A stretch of DNA of 64,000 nt from Pseudomonas sp. H1h (GCF_000633255.1 NZ_AYMJ01000001.1:62001-126000), one strand, 5' to 3'; shown: positions 52,825-61,677, counted from the stretch's first letter. Notes: generated by a model not told the origin, from the sequence alone. Made by a program: numbers and translations.

Positions 52825-52909
52825 CTTCGCGAGCAAGTCGAATCGTCGCTCCCACAGGGGTTGTGTATACACCACAGATCCAAGGTGGGAGCGAGCTTGC
52901 TCGCGAAGA
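52825..52909. repeat. Inverted REP pair with one variant half, between pqqC and pqqB
   Basis: CTTCGCGAGCAAGTCGAATCGTCGCTCCCAC (52824-52854) carries the GCGACGATTCGACTTGCTCGCGAA variant and faces a main-family GTGGGAGCGAGCTTGCTCGCG unit. It lies inside the pqq operon. Confidence 0.85.
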
Positions 52910-52918
52910 GGCCGGTCG

Positions 52919-53830
52919 CTACAACACAATACTCATGCCATCGAACGCCACTTCAACATTACGCCGCGCCAGCTCCGCACGCTCCGCCGAATCTTCATCG
53001 AGAATCGGGTTGGTGTTGTTGATGTGGATAAGCACTTTGCGCTGCTTGGGTAATTGCTCCAGCACTTCGAGCATGCCGCCGGGGCCGTTCTGCGCCAGGT
53101 GGCCCATCTCGCGACCGGTGCGGGTGCCGACGCCACGACGCTGCATTTCATCGTCGTCCCAGAGCGTGCCATCCACCAGCAGGCAATCGCTGCCAGCCAT
53201 GATCTCCAGCAGCGGCGCATCAACCTTGCCCAGACCCGGCGCATAGAACAGCTTGCCGCCCGTCTTCAGGTCTTCGACGATCAGGCCGATGTTGTCGCCC
53301 GGGTGCGGATCGAAGCGGTGCGGCGAGTAGGGCGGCGCCGCGCTGCGCAGTGGCAGCGGAGTGAAGCGCAGATTCGGGCAGGCGGCGACGGTGAAGCTCC
53401 GGTCGAGTTCGATACGGTTCCAGTTCAACCCGCCGTTCCAGTGGGTGAGCATCTTGAACAGCGGGAAACCGGTGCTCAGGTCTTCGTGAACCATGTCCGT
53501 GCACCAGACCTGATGCGGGCAGCCTTCGCGCAGGCTGAGCAGGCCAGTGGTGTGGTCGATCTGGCTGTCCATCAGAATGATCGCGCTGATGCCGGTGTCA
53601 CGCAGGGCGCGGCCCGGTTGCATCGGGGCGAAGCTCTGCAGTTGCGCGCGGATGTCCGGTGAGGCGTTGCACAGCACCCAGTTCACGCCGTCGTCGGAAA
53701 TCGCGATGGACGACTGGGTGCGGGCCTTGGCATTCAGGCTGCCGTCGCGAAAGCCTGCGCAATTGACGCAGTTGCAGTTCCACTGCGGAAAACCGCCACC
53801 GGCGGCCGAACCCAGAATCTGGACGAACAT
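52919..53830 (-). CDS. pqqB: PQQ biosynthesis protein B (metallo-hydrolase fold)
   Basis: PqqB (303 residues) has a metallo-beta-lactamase fold and is proposed to hydroxylate the cross-linked PqqA-derived intermediate. It starts [20 protein letters not shown] with the conserved CNCVNC region, and has [20 protein letters not shown] and [16 protein letters not shown]. The longer frame adds only MGAF. It follows pqqA after a strong hairpin, and a REP pair separates it from pqqC. Confidence 0.97.
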   Translation of the reverse strand: MFVQILGSAAGGGFPQWNCNCVNCAGFRDGSLNAKARTQSSIAISDDGVNWVLCNASPDIRAQLQSFAPMQPGRALRDTGISAIILMDSQIDHTTGLLSLREGCPHQVWCTDMVHEDLSTGFPLFKMLTHWNGGLNWNRIELDRSFTVAACPNLRFTPLPLRSAAPPYSPHRFDPHPGDNIGLIVEDLKTGGKLFYAPGLGKVDAPLLEIMAGSDCLLVDGTLWDDDEMQRRGVGTRTGREMGHLAQNGPGGMLEVLEQLPKQRKVLIHINNTNPILDEDSAERAELARRNVEVAFDGMSIVL

Positions 53831-53861
53831 GAACGCTCCCATCTTTCAACGCTGAAAATAA

Positions 53862-53885
53862 AACGCCCCGGCGAGCCGAGGCGTT
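53862..53885 (-). terminator. Hairpin between pqqA and pqqB
   Basis: AACGCC-x-CGGC-GA-GCCG-x-GGCGTT folds into a strong stem; on the minus strand it is followed by TTATTTTC. It can partly terminate transcription, leaving more pqqA mRNA than downstream mRNA. Confidence 0.85.
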
Positions 53886-53911
53886 GCACTGCAAGTCTGC
53901 GTAGGCAGAAC

Positions 53912-53986
53912 TCAGCGGCTGGCGAAGTACATGGTGACTTCGAAGCCGATACGCAGGTCGGTGTAAGCCGGTTTGGTCCAAGCCAT
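53912..53986 (-). CDS. pqqA: PQQ precursor peptide
   Basis: This 24-residue ORF (MAWTKPAYTDLRIGFEVTMY, then FASR) is the substrate peptide for PQQ. The Glu and Tyr that become PQQ are the E and Y of EVTMY (residues 16 and 20), the family spacing. AAGGAG lies 7 nt upstream of the ATG. It precedes pqqB and is separated from it by a hairpin. Confidence 0.97.
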   Translation of the reverse strand: MAWTKPAYTDLRIGFEVTMYFASR

Positions 53987-54154
53987 GAGGTGACTCCTTC
54001 AAGTGGGTGATGCGGTGGATGGGATAGCGCTGTCCATAGTTATAGTCCACGGCAGCGCAGGGATGTTCCAAATAGTTAGGCTGCTATGTTACTCAAAATT
54101 TCCAGATGATTGCCCGTGAATCTTTGAGAAAGCTCCTTGCAGCCTGAGTAATGA

Positions 54155-56572
54155 TCATTTTGCCGCTTGCCACGGTGCGCCCGGTGACGCGCTGCTGGCC
54201 AGACAGTGCCAGCCGCCCTCGGCGCCGTTCAAGCGTTGTACTGCCGCCAGCAGTGCCGGGCGCTCCAATTGCCCGATGGCTGCGATCAGTTGCGCCAGAT
54301 AATCCGACGAGTGGCCAGCGAGTCTGGCCTGCCATAGCAAATCGGCGGCGTCCCTGGCGGACAGATTGTTTTCGTTGAATTGTTCTGCGAGTGACTGGCG
54401 CAGTTGCTTGAAACTGTGGTCATCCAGACGTTCGATCAGCCCCGCAATGCTGGCGAGAAACTGCTGGATAGCGTCGAGCAACACCACTGGCGCGGCATCG
54501 GGCGATTGCACACCAAACAGCAATCCAGTCTGGCCGTGTATCTGCCGCAAGGCGCTGAACACCGCATAACCCAACTGCAACTCGACCCGCAGGCGCTGAT
54601 AGAACGGGGTCTGGCACAGCTGCGAGAGCAATCGCCAGGCGGCCTCGTCGGCGATCTCGCGGCTCGCGGTCGGGCAGAACAGCAGCAACGCATGTTCGCT
54701 GGAGGCTGTGTCGATGTGGCTCCATACGTGTCGAGCATTGCTGGCGGGCGATACCGGGATTTGCTTGTCCGGGATGCCGGGAATGCGGCTCAGGGCCAGG
54801 CCCATGGCGGACTGCGTCTGTGCGCTAAGGCCCAGAGCCAGTCCGTCCCAGCGAGAAGTTGTCCACAGCTGTTGGGCGTCGTCCGATTGCGCCGCCGCTG
54901 GCAGGCAATGTTCCGGCAAGGCCTTGAGCAACTGGCGGATCGGTATCAACGCTGCTTCTGGCTCAGCGCTCGGAGAATCGGCGTCGACTTGCGCCAGACA
55001 TTTCAGCGCATGTTCCAGGACGCTTGGCATCGGTTCTTGCAGCCCAGTCAGTTTCAGCAGCCATTGCGTGCCGCTGGCACTGAGCGACAACTCGATCCCG
55101 GCTTGGCGTGCGTCCTCCCGGATTTCCCGCAGACTGCGTTGCAGCTTGCCGTGCAGGTCGGTTGTTGCCGCCGCTTCCAACTGCCAGCGCAGGTAAATCG
55201 CCCCTTCATCACCGTTGTCCGCCAAGGCCTGGCTGAACTGCATCGGCGAGCGTTCGCGGCGGCTGCGTGAGCGATCCTGGGCAAATGTGCGCAGGCCTCG
55301 ATGGGCGCTGGTTTGACCGCGAATCAGCCCGGCATTGGCCAGTGGTTCGCTCGATCCGAGGAAGGGATTGGCGGCAGGCAGATGCCAGTGCGCGCTGAAG
55401 TTATCCACAACACCCATGTCGCGCAGGATCTGCTTGAGGGCGACGACGCCGTTTTCCGACAAGCCGTGTTCGAGCTGTTCGCTGTCGAGGCGTGCCAATT
55501 GCAACGCGCCGCTGACGTGCTGCTGACGCTCCAGCAGGTTGGCGTACTCCTCGCGCAGCGCTGCCCAGTCCTGCTGTGCGGCGAAGAAGCTCAGCCAATC
55601 CAGCACCTGTTGGCCAATAGCCTTCAGCGATTCGGCGGGGGCAGCGAATTGCAGATGCAGCAAGGCTTGCCCGGCAAACTGGTACAGCGGTGTAGCTTTC
55701 AGGCTGTCCGCGAGATGTTGTTGGCGCAGATAGGCGAGCAGGCCGCCGGGTTTGGCGCTGTTCAGCCAATGACAGAGAAACGCCAGCGCTTCGACGCAGG
55801 TGTCGGGCAGCGCTTCGAAGGCAAACAGCAGATTGCAGTGCTGCCCACCGATCTGTTGATAACTTGTTACTTGCAGTGGCTGGGTTGCGGCTTGCACAAC
55901 GTTATCCCCAACCGGCAGCGCCGCAGCGAACTGCTGCGCCAGTGTGCGCAGCGCTTCAAGGCTTTGCGGCCCGACCACACTCAAGGTCATTTGCCCGCTG
56001 CGATAGAAGCGCTGATGGAAATCCTTCAACGCCTGCTGAAACCCCGTTTGCTCAACCTTCAGGCTGTCGCGATTGCCCGCATGAAAGCCACGCAACGGGT
56101 GCGTCGCCGGCAAAACCTCGTACAAGGAAAGTGCCTGCTGCGCGGTGGGATCCTGCGACCACGCGACAAATTCTGCGTCCAGTACTTCGCGTTCACGCAA
56201 CTGATCGTCCGGATTCATACGCGGCTGGGCGAGCATGTCTGACAGACGCTCAAGCCCGGCGCCGAAAGCCGAGGTCGGCAGTTCAAAGAAGAAATCGGTC
56301 GTGCGCTCGCGGGTGCTGGCATTCACCTGGCCGCCATGACTTTGCACGTAGGCCATCAGTGCCTGATCGGCAGGAAACCGCTCGGTACCGAGAAACAGTA
56401 AATGCTCGAGGAAATGCGCCAGTCCCGGCCACTCCAGCGGCACGTCATGACTACCGGCGGCCACCCGCAACGCGGCGGCACTGCGCTTCAAACCAGGCAC
56501 ATGACGCAGGGTCACGCGCAAGCCGTTGGCCAGGGTTTCAGTGTGAGGGCGGGGGTGAGTCGGCGCAGGCAT
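54155..56572 (-). CDS. pqqF: PQQ-linked M16 zinc protease PqqF
   Basis: PqqF (805 residues) is a pitrilysin/insulinase-family protease that releases the modified peptide from PqqA. The inverted zinc motif is HFLEHLLFLGTERFP near residue 53, with the third ligand region around VLDAEFVAWSQDP. The second half is the inactive M16 repeat. It lies upstream of pqqA in the same direction with 168 nt between. The ATG at 56572 is preferred over a GTG two codons earlier by its GGAAG. Confidence 0.94.
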   Translation of the reverse strand: MPAPTHPRPHTETLANGLRVTLRHVPGLKRSAAALRVAAGSHDVPLEWPGLAHFLEHLLFLGTERFPADQALMAYVQSHGGQVNASTRERTTDFFFELPTSAFGAGLERLSDMLAQPRMNPDDQLREREVLDAEFVAWSQDPTAQQALSLYEVLPATHPLRGFHAGNRDSLKVEQTGFQQALKDFHQRFYRSGQMTLSVVGPQSLEALRTLAQQFAAALPVGDNVVQAATQPLQVTSYQQIGGQHCNLLFAFEALPDTCVEALAFLCHWLNSAKPGGLLAYLRQQHLADSLKATPLYQFAGQALLHLQFAAPAESLKAIGQQVLDWLSFFAAQQDWAALREEYANLLERQQHVSGALQLARLDSEQLEHGLSENGVVALKQILRDMGVVDNFSAHWHLPAANPFLGSSEPLANAGLIRGQTSAHRGLRTFAQDRSRSRRERSPMQFSQALADNGDEGAIYLRWQLEAAATTDLHGKLQRSLREIREDARQAGIELSLSASGTQWLLKLTGLQEPMPSVLEHALKCLAQVDADSPSAEPEAALIPIRQLLKALPEHCLPAAAQSDDAQQLWTTSRWDGLALGLSAQTQSAMGLALSRIPGIPDKQIPVSPASNARHVWSHIDTASSEHALLLFCPTASREIADEAAWRLLSQLCQTPFYQRLRVELQLGYAVFSALRQIHGQTGLLFGVQSPDAAPVVLLDAIQQFLASIAGLIERLDDHSFKQLRQSLAEQFNENNLSARDAADLLWQARLAGHSSDYLAQLIAAIGQLERPALLAAVQRLNGAEGGWHCLASSASPGAPWQAAK

Positions 56573-56620
56573 GGGCACTTCCAGAACAGTGAAGTGCCAA
56601 TGCTAGCGGATTGCGTGGGG

Positions 56621-57415
56621 TCAGCGCTTGTTCAGTGCGTTGTAAAGCTCCGGGCGGCGGTCACTGAGGTAGCGATTGGCGGCGCGAGAATCGACCATCA
56701 ACTGACGATCCAGCTCGCCGACGATCAGCGCTTCATCAAGGCCGGCCTGGGCGATACGACTGCCGTCCGGCGCGGCGATGCTGCTTTGCCCGCAATAGTG
56801 GATCTCGCCTTCATGCCCGCAATAGTTGGCATAGGCCACGTAGCACTGGTTTTCGAAGGCACGCGAACGCACGGTGACGTCGGCGACAAAATCGAACGGA
56901 ATCATGTTCGCCGTCGGCACCAGAATCAGCTCGGCGCCGGCCAGCGCCAGACGTCGCGCGTTCTCCGGAAACTCCAGGTCGTAGCAGATCAGGAAACCGA
57001 GCTTCCAGCCGTTGAGCTCGACCAGCGGAAAATCGTCTTCGCCCGGGCTGAACATTGAGTGATCCAGATCGCCGAACAGATGCGTCTTGCGGTAATTGCA
57101 CAGGCGCTCGCCGTGCGCATCGATTAACTGCACGGCGTTGTAGATCTGCCCGTCGGCGGTGCGCTCCGGATAACCGTAGGCAATCGCCAGTCCGGCGGAT
57201 TTGGCAATTCGACCGATCTGTTGCGCCCATTCGCCGTTGTAGACCTCGGCCAATGTGCTAACTGCCTCGGCGCCGATGTTGTAGCCGGTCAGAAACATCT
57301 CCGGCAGCACCAGCAGGTCGGCGCCCTTGGCCTCCATCGCCACTTGGTGCAGGCGTTGCAGGTTGGCGGCGGGGTCCAGAGGCAGCGGTGGACATTGGTA
57401 AAGGACTACACGCAT
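56621..57415 (-). CDS. davA: 5-Aminopentanamidase-like carbon-nitrogen hydrolase
   Basis: This 264-residue nitrilase-superfamily amidase has the catalytic triad visible as E39 (LLVLPEMFLTGYN), K110 (NYRKTHLFGDLD) and C144 (GFLICYDLEFPEN). It is adjacent to a DavB-like lysine 2-monooxygenase gene and downstream of pqqF, the same order as davA/davB in P. putida, where DavA hydrolyses 5-aminopentanamide to 5-aminovalerate. Function is inferred from this synteny and family. It is 12 nt from davB in the same direction. Confidence 0.88.
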   Translation of the reverse strand: MRVVLYQCPPLPLDPAANLQRLHQVAMEAKGADLLVLPEMFLTGYNIGAEAVSTLAEVYNGEWAQQIGRIAKSAGLAIAYGYPERTADGQIYNAVQLIDAHGERLCNYRKTHLFGDLDHSMFSPGEDDFPLVELNGWKLGFLICYDLEFPENARRLALAGAELILVPTANMIPFDFVADVTVRSRAFENQCYVAYANYCGHEGEIHYCGQSSIAAPDGSRIAQAGLDEALIVGELDRQLMVDSRAANRYLSDRRPELYNALNKR

Positions 57416-57427
57416 CGGGGATTCCTC

Positions 57428-59110
57428 TTACTCGGGCAGGGCGATAGGGCCGATGTCTTTGAACACATCACCCGGGCCCGGGTTCGCTTTATGTGTCGAC
57501 CCGCCGAAGTGCTTCATGATGCCCCACACCGCGTTGAGCGAGGTCTGCACCGCGCCTTCGACCCACGCCGGCGTCCACGACACGTCGTCACCGGCGATGA
57601 AAATCCCGCGCTGCTCGGCTGGCATGTCGTCCTGCATGAAGTGCGCGTACATGCGCTGGTTGTAGCGATAGTGACCGGGCAGGGCACCCTTGAACGCCCC
57701 GAGGAAGTACGGGTCGGCTTCCCACGACACGGTGATCGGATCGCCAATGATCCGTGCGGCGATGTCGACTTTCGGGTAGATTTTCTTCAGCGCATTCAAC
57801 GCCAGCTCTACGCGTTTTTCCACCGGGTGCGGCAGCATCTTCAGCGCGTCGCTCATCCACGAGTACGACAGGCAGATCACGCCCGGCTTGTCGTCGCCGT
57901 TATCGAACAGATAGGTGCCACGGGTCAGGCGATCGGTGAGGGTCATGCTCATCAGGTCGCGGCCGGTTTCCGGGTCCTTGTCCTTCCAGAACGGTCGGTC
58001 GACCATCACGAAGGTTTTCGACGACTGCATGTAGCGGGTGCGGTCCAGCGCCATCCACATCTTCTGCGAGAACAGGGTTTCATCGCATTCGATCTGGGTG
58101 GTCAGCAGCCAGCTCTGGCAGGTAGTCAGCACAGCGGCGTATTCGCGAGTGTCGCCGTTGTTGTCGGTGACGGCGAAACGGCCGTCCGGCGCGTGGGCGA
58201 TTTTCTTCACGCCGGAACGCGGTGCGCCCCGGTGCAGGGATTTCAGGCTGGTGCCTTCAGGCCAGTGCACGCAGCGCTCCGGCACATGCCGCCAGATGCC
58301 TTGCGGCACTTGTTCCACACCGCCGACTACCAAGTGCTGGTGATCGTCGCAGTTGGTCATCACCACGCGGAAGATTTCCAGCATCGAGTTGGGGAAGTCC
58401 GAGTCCCAGCCGCCGGTGCCGAAACCGACCTGACCAAACACTTCGCGGTGATGGAACGACAGCTTGGCAAAGGCCTCGGACGTGGCAACGAAGTCGTAGA
58501 ACGTGCGGTCATCCCACAGCGGCACGAGCTTGTTCCATAGTGCCTTGAGGCGTGGCACATCGCGGTCGCGGATTGCTTGCTGGATATCGGCGAACTGCGA
58601 GCCGGCCTCCAGCGCATCCGCCCAGGCGTCAGCCACTTCCTGGAACAGTGCAGGAAGATCCTTCAGGCTTTGTGCGTAATGGGTTTTGCCTTCCAGGTCG
58701 ATCACGGTGCTGCCGGAGGCCGGCGTCAGCGGGTTCGGGAAGGGTTTGGTCTCGAGGCCGAGCTTGTCGACGTAGTGGTAGAACGCGGTGGAGGACACCG
58801 GGAAACGCATGCCGCCCAGTTCCGCGACGATCCCGTCAGTGCCGTTGAATGCTTGCGAACGCAGACGCCCGCCGAGCTTCGACGCCTCGTAAACCACCGG
58901 TTTCAGGCCGAGCTTCATCAGTTCGTACGCGGCCACCAAGCCAGCGATACCGGCGCCGACAATCGCCACTTCAGCGCCGTGATGGTGTTCAGGGATGCTG
59001 CCGAGACCGGCCGGGTGTTCGATCCAGTCGTCGAAAGCGAAAGGAAAGTCCGGACCGAAAATGGTGACTGGTTTCTTACCGTCTGCAGGATGGCGATTGT
59101 TCTTGTTCAT
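57428..59110 (-). CDS. davB: L-lysine 2-monooxygenase-like flavoprotein
   Basis: This 560-residue FAD enzyme has the GxGxxG motif in VAIVGAGIAGLVAAYELMKLG with VVYEASKLGGRLRSQ, and a C-terminal FAD segment FIAGDDVSWTPAWVEGAVQTS. Length and sequence match the DavB/tryptophan-2-monooxygenase-like family, which oxidatively decarboxylates lysine to 5-aminopentanamide. The next gene encodes the amidase that takes this product, supporting the assignment. A Lrp-type regulator lies upstream across a REP array. Confidence 0.9.
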   Translation of the reverse strand: MNKNNRHPADGKKPVTIFGPDFPFAFDDWIEHPAGLGSIPEHHHGAEVAIVGAGIAGLVAAYELMKLGLKPVVYEASKLGGRLRSQAFNGTDGIVAELGGMRFPVSSTAFYHYVDKLGLETKPFPNPLTPASGSTVIDLEGKTHYAQSLKDLPALFQEVADAWADALEAGSQFADIQQAIRDRDVPRLKALWNKLVPLWDDRTFYDFVATSEAFAKLSFHHREVFGQVGFGTGGWDSDFPNSMLEIFRVVMTNCDDHQHLVVGGVEQVPQGIWRHVPERCVHWPEGTSLKSLHRGAPRSGVKKIAHAPDGRFAVTDNNGDTREYAAVLTTCQSWLLTTQIECDETLFSQKMWMALDRTRYMQSSKTFVMVDRPFWKDKDPETGRDLMSMTLTDRLTRGTYLFDNGDDKPGVICLSYSWMSDALKMLPHPVEKRVELALNALKKIYPKVDIAARIIGDPITVSWEADPYFLGAFKGALPGHYRYNQRMYAHFMQDDMPAEQRGIFIAGDDVSWTPAWVEGAVQTSLNAVWGIMKHFGGSTHKANPGPGDVFKDIGPIALPE

Positions 59111-59275
59111 GGCTGACCTTGCTGGCGACCCGACGCCGAATGCGCGTCTGAGTATAGGAAAAGATGCCAGCCATTCTAGGGAGCGTAGAACACGTTAATA
59201 AGACGCAAAGTGTCGTCGTTTTGCCAATTAACTGATCAATATGACGATTGATGACTGCACACCGACCAAAATGTA

Positions 59276-59505
59276 GGCGCGAGCCTGCTCCCACAGTGGA
59301 TTTGTAGCTGGCGCAGATTCTGTGCGTGATCCGGTCAAAAGTGGGAGCGGGCTTGCTCGCGAAAGCGTCTCGTCAGTCGCCATCAACAGTGACTGATCCA
59401 CCGCCTTCGCGAGCAAGCCCGCTCCCACAATGGATTTGTAGCTGGCGAAGATTCTGTGCACGACCTGGTCAAAAGTGGGAGCGGGCTTGCTCGCGAAGAG
59501 GCCCT
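59276..59505. repeat. REP array with internal tandem duplication
   Basis: Four REP units lie at about 59278-59297 (short), 59341-59361, 59406-59430 and 59474-59498. The stretches 59298-59363 and 59432-59498 are near-identical copies (TGGATTTGTAGCTGGCG, then TCTGTGC and GGTCAAAAGTGGGAGCGGG). The remaining gap from 59111 to 59535 shows nothing else clear. Confidence 0.9.
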
Positions 59506-59535
59506 ATCCGCCAACCGAAATGCCACGACTAACAT

Positions 59536-60036
59536 TCAAACCGGCTGCCCGCGATCAATCTTGCTACTCAAAATAATCGAAGTAGTGGTCTTCTCCACCC
59601 CATCCACCCCGCCAATCTGATCCAGCAACTGATCCAGCTGTTCCGGCGAGTCGGTGCGCAACCACGCCACGTAATCAAATTCGCCACTCACCGCACACAA
59701 CTGCTGGACCTGCGCCATCGCACTCAAACGGCGCAGCACTTCCTTGCCGGAGCGCGGCTGCACCTTGATCCCGACATACGCCTGCAACCCGCCATCGACC
59801 ACCCGCTGCCCCAGCCGCACGCCATAGCCGGTGATCACCTTGGCCTTTTCCAGTCGCGCCAGCCGCGACGTGACAGTGGTGCGCGCAATGCCCAACTGCC
59901 GGGCGAGCATTGCCACGCTCTCGCGGGCGTTGATTTGCAGGGCGGCGATCAACTGGCGGTCGATTTCATCGAGCACGGGCGGGCGGATGTCTGGCAAGGG
60001 CGGGGCTCCATGGGGCGCGGGTCTTTGGGCGAGCAT
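59536..60036 (-). CDS. Lrp/AsnC family transcriptional regulator
   Basis: This regulator has an N-terminal HTH (VLDEIDRQLIAALQINARES and LGIARTTVTSRLARLEKAKVI) and a C-terminal RAM ligand-binding domain (QLCAVSGEFDYVAWLRTDSP). It lies upstream of davB-like and davA-like genes in the same direction, so control of lysine catabolism is likely but unproven. The ATG at 60036 gives 166 residues; a TTG at 59997 with GGAG 8 nt upstream, starting PDIRPPVLDEIDRQ, is an equally likely start. Confidence 0.9.
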   Translation of the reverse strand: MLAQRPAPHGAPPLPDIRPPVLDEIDRQLIAALQINARESVAMLARQLGIARTTVTSRLARLEKAKVITGYGVRLGQRVVDGGLQAYVGIKVQPRSGKEVLRRLSAMAQVQQLCAVSGEFDYVAWLRTDSPEQLDQLLDQIGGVDGVEKTTTSIILSSKIDRGQPV

Positions 60037-60100
60037 GTTACAGCGTCAGCCGGCTGGATATGGAAGCCCCTTATCGTAGTCGGGATGAAACGCAGAAACG

Positions 60101-60127
60101 AAAAAGCCGCGCATTTGCGCGGCTTTC
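60101..60127 (-). terminator. Intrinsic terminator belonging to the tRNA fragment
   Basis: AAAGCCGCGC and GCGCGGCTTT pair around ATTT; on the minus strand five Ts follow. It lies just past the tRNA 3' end, where the original tRNA transcript would have ended. Confidence 0.85.
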
Positions 60128-60132
60128 GAATT

Positions 60133-60177
60133 TGGTGGGCCCACACGGACTTGAACCGTGGACCAAAGGATTATGAG
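60133..60177 (-). tRNA. 3' fragment (45 nt) of a tRNA-Met-type (CAT) gene, probable attachment site
   Basis: On the minus strand this reads from the anticodon loop (CTCATAA, anticodon CAT) through a T arm (CACGG-TTCAAGT-CCGTG) to the acceptor strand TGGGCCC and encoded CCA. The 5' half (acceptor, D arm, 5' anticodon stem) is missing: past 60177 the sequence no longer continues as a tRNA. Such fragments are left when an element integrates at a tRNA 3' end; the intact gene should lie at the far end of the element, beyond the window. It is not a functional tRNA here. Confidence 0.88.
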
Positions 60178-60219
60178 CCCGAGTTAGATTACCCATTCTA
60201 TTGGGTGGAACCAGCAGTT

Positions 60220-60894
60220 TCAATGGTTCCAGGATGTGTCTGTGTATATGTGCTGAATACAAAACTGCGTGAATTGGACGGGCGTTGGACGGACAGACGC
60301 TGTCCCATTTAGCAAGTAGAACGCTGCCGCAGCCACACTGATCAAACTCAGCAGTGTTGTGCCTGAGAGCATCATCACCCTTAAAGGGTTTGACGTTGCG
60401 TAGCTGACGTCAGCGTGTATTTTCAGGTCTTTTACAAGGTTCTCTGCCTTCGACTCGTTGTCTACGATGAGCTGCGTGCAGCTTCCCACCAGCAGGCTGC
60501 TCCAGAGGAGAGGACGCGTCGTGTGATGTTTAGAAAGCATCTGGAACGACGTTCGGAAAGCTCTTATACGGTCATAGATGAACGCTACGTCGCCAGCTAG
60601 AGCGACCCCCAACAAACCGATTTTTTCGGCATTTGCCTCGAAAATTGGGCTGGACTGATCGGGCATTTCAGCCAATTGCATTGGCTGCCCCTCATCCAGG
60701 GATGCTTTCATTCCGTTCAGTCCGGATCGCAGAATCAGTAGCGACGATATTATTGAACCGAGTTCACCAGCCAATGCCGCTGCTATAGCCTTGCTGTCTC
60801 TGAATCTACGGTAATCCTCAACGGTGAAATGCCCAAAAAATCCCACCAGAACAGCCGAAGTGAACGCAATCAGTGCCGGCGCAATGTTATCCAT
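60220..60894 (-). CDS. Hypothetical membrane protein at the element edge
   Basis: This 224-residue protein has an N-terminal hydrophobic segment (APALIAFTSAVLVGFFGHF, residues 5-23), a polar helical middle with EKIGLLGVALAGDVAFIYDRIRAF, and a C-terminal TM (VMMLSGTTLLSLISVAAAAFYLL, about 173-195). I recognise no family. It is the first gene inside the tRNA-bounded element and points toward the attachment site. Superinfection exclusion or another membrane role would be only a guess. Confidence 0.65.
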   Translation of the reverse strand: MDNIAPALIAFTSAVLVGFFGHFTVEDYRRFRDSKAIAAALAGELGSIISSLLILRSGLNGMKASLDEGQPMQLAEMPDQSSPIFEANAEKIGLLGVALAGDVAFIYDRIRAFRTSFQMLSKHHTTRPLLWSSLLVGSCTQLIVDNESKAENLVKDLKIHADVSYATSNPLRVMMLSGTTLLSLISVAAAAFYLLNGTASVRPTPVQFTQFCIQHIYTDTSWNH

Positions 60895-61382
60895 AGACCC
60901 AGATCCTTTTTATTCAGTTTTGTGAAATTCAAAGAATTGAGTGCAGCCCTTGTCGTTCGTGGCTTTGAGGACGTTCAATCCGGATCCGCAATCGCCCAAC
61001 TTTGTCTTCACGCAATCTCATCGTTTTTGAAAAAACCCTGAAAATTATGGTTTTCAAGGTTTTTGCTCAATGAAACCAGCACCGCGCATAGCGCGCGTCT
61101 GCTGATCATTTTGCACCCCGTCGAGTCATGGCGCTGCATTTTCCTACAAATCGTTGCACAGGATGAAAAGGCGGTGAGCCTACCAAAGCGTATACCCGGC
61201 TTATGCTGCAAGCCCGTTTGCATCACCTTCGGTATTGCACAAAAAAAGGACACAAGGCCCGTCGGCGGGAGGGGGATAAGTGCTTTTCCGTGAGGTTTTT
61301 TCTTGCCAACGGATTTTTCCAATCGCTCGCCTGCCTGCCATCAGTCGGCCTTCTGGTGCGGGTCAGAAACCTAACCGATACA
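60895..61382. other. Gene-poor 488-nt stretch in the element
   Basis: I support no gene here. ORFs such as 61008-61322 (minus) cross a terminator-like hairpin and lack ribosome sites. The stretch contains the hairpin at 61031-61064 and ends at the LexA box. It may hold divergent regulatory DNA for the flanking genes. Confidence 0.5.
61031..61064. terminator. AT-rich bidirectional hairpin
   Basis: AAAAACCCTGAAAA and TTTTCAAGGTTTTT pair with one mismatch around TTATGG; flanking A and T runs would allow termination on either strand. Confidence 0.65.
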
Positions 61383-61398
61383 CTGTTCATGCATACAG
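61383..61398. promoter_or_regulatory. LexA/SOS box
   Basis: CTGTTCATGCATACAG is an exact CTGT-N8-ACAG LexA palindrome, 28 nt upstream of the ATG at 61426. It implies SOS control of the small rightward gene cluster. Confidence 0.82.
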
Positions 61399-61425
61399 TA
61401 AATTTGATTATGCAGGTGTGACGCA

Positions 61426-61677
61426 ATGAACAGCGATTACGGTGAAATGGAAGCGACGAAGTTTTCGGCGTTGGCAAGTTGGCAAACAATGCTTCGCGAT
61501 GAAGTTGCACTGCTGGCTATGCCTGGAGCGCACCACAAGGCGCTGCTCAGGCAAGCCAGAGCCTTGCACCAGGACCAGTTGATCGATGCAGATGTTCTCA
61601 GCGACTTACTGGAGTTCGCGGACGCGGCACTGGCTTACGCTGTGGAATCACTTCTCGACATCAAAACCGACGAATAA
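61426..61677 (+). CDS. Small protein of unknown function, predicted SOS-controlled
   Basis: This 83-residue acidic, helical protein (MNSDYGEMEATKFSALASWQ...) has no TM or signal peptide and no family I recognise. The middle (HHKALLRQARALHQDQLIDADVLSDLLEFADAALAYAVESLL) looks like two amphipathic helices. AGGTG precedes the ATG and a perfect LexA box lies just upstream. It is 10 nt from the next gene, so they are likely co-transcribed. Confidence 0.75.
   Translation: MNSDYGEMEATKFSALASWQTMLRDEVALLAMPGAHHKALLRQARALHQDQLIDADVLSDLLEFADAALAYAVESLLDIKTDE

Noticed and set aside
61008..61322. Minus-strand ORF of 104 codons in the element
   Set aside because: It reads through a strong AT-rich hairpin, has no good ribosome site and no recognisable domain. 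It might be a decayed phage gene but is not supported.
61203..61421. Plus-strand ORF of 72 codons ending at the LexA box region
   Set aside because: It overlaps the promoter and LexA box of the 61426 gene and has no ribosome site or family features.
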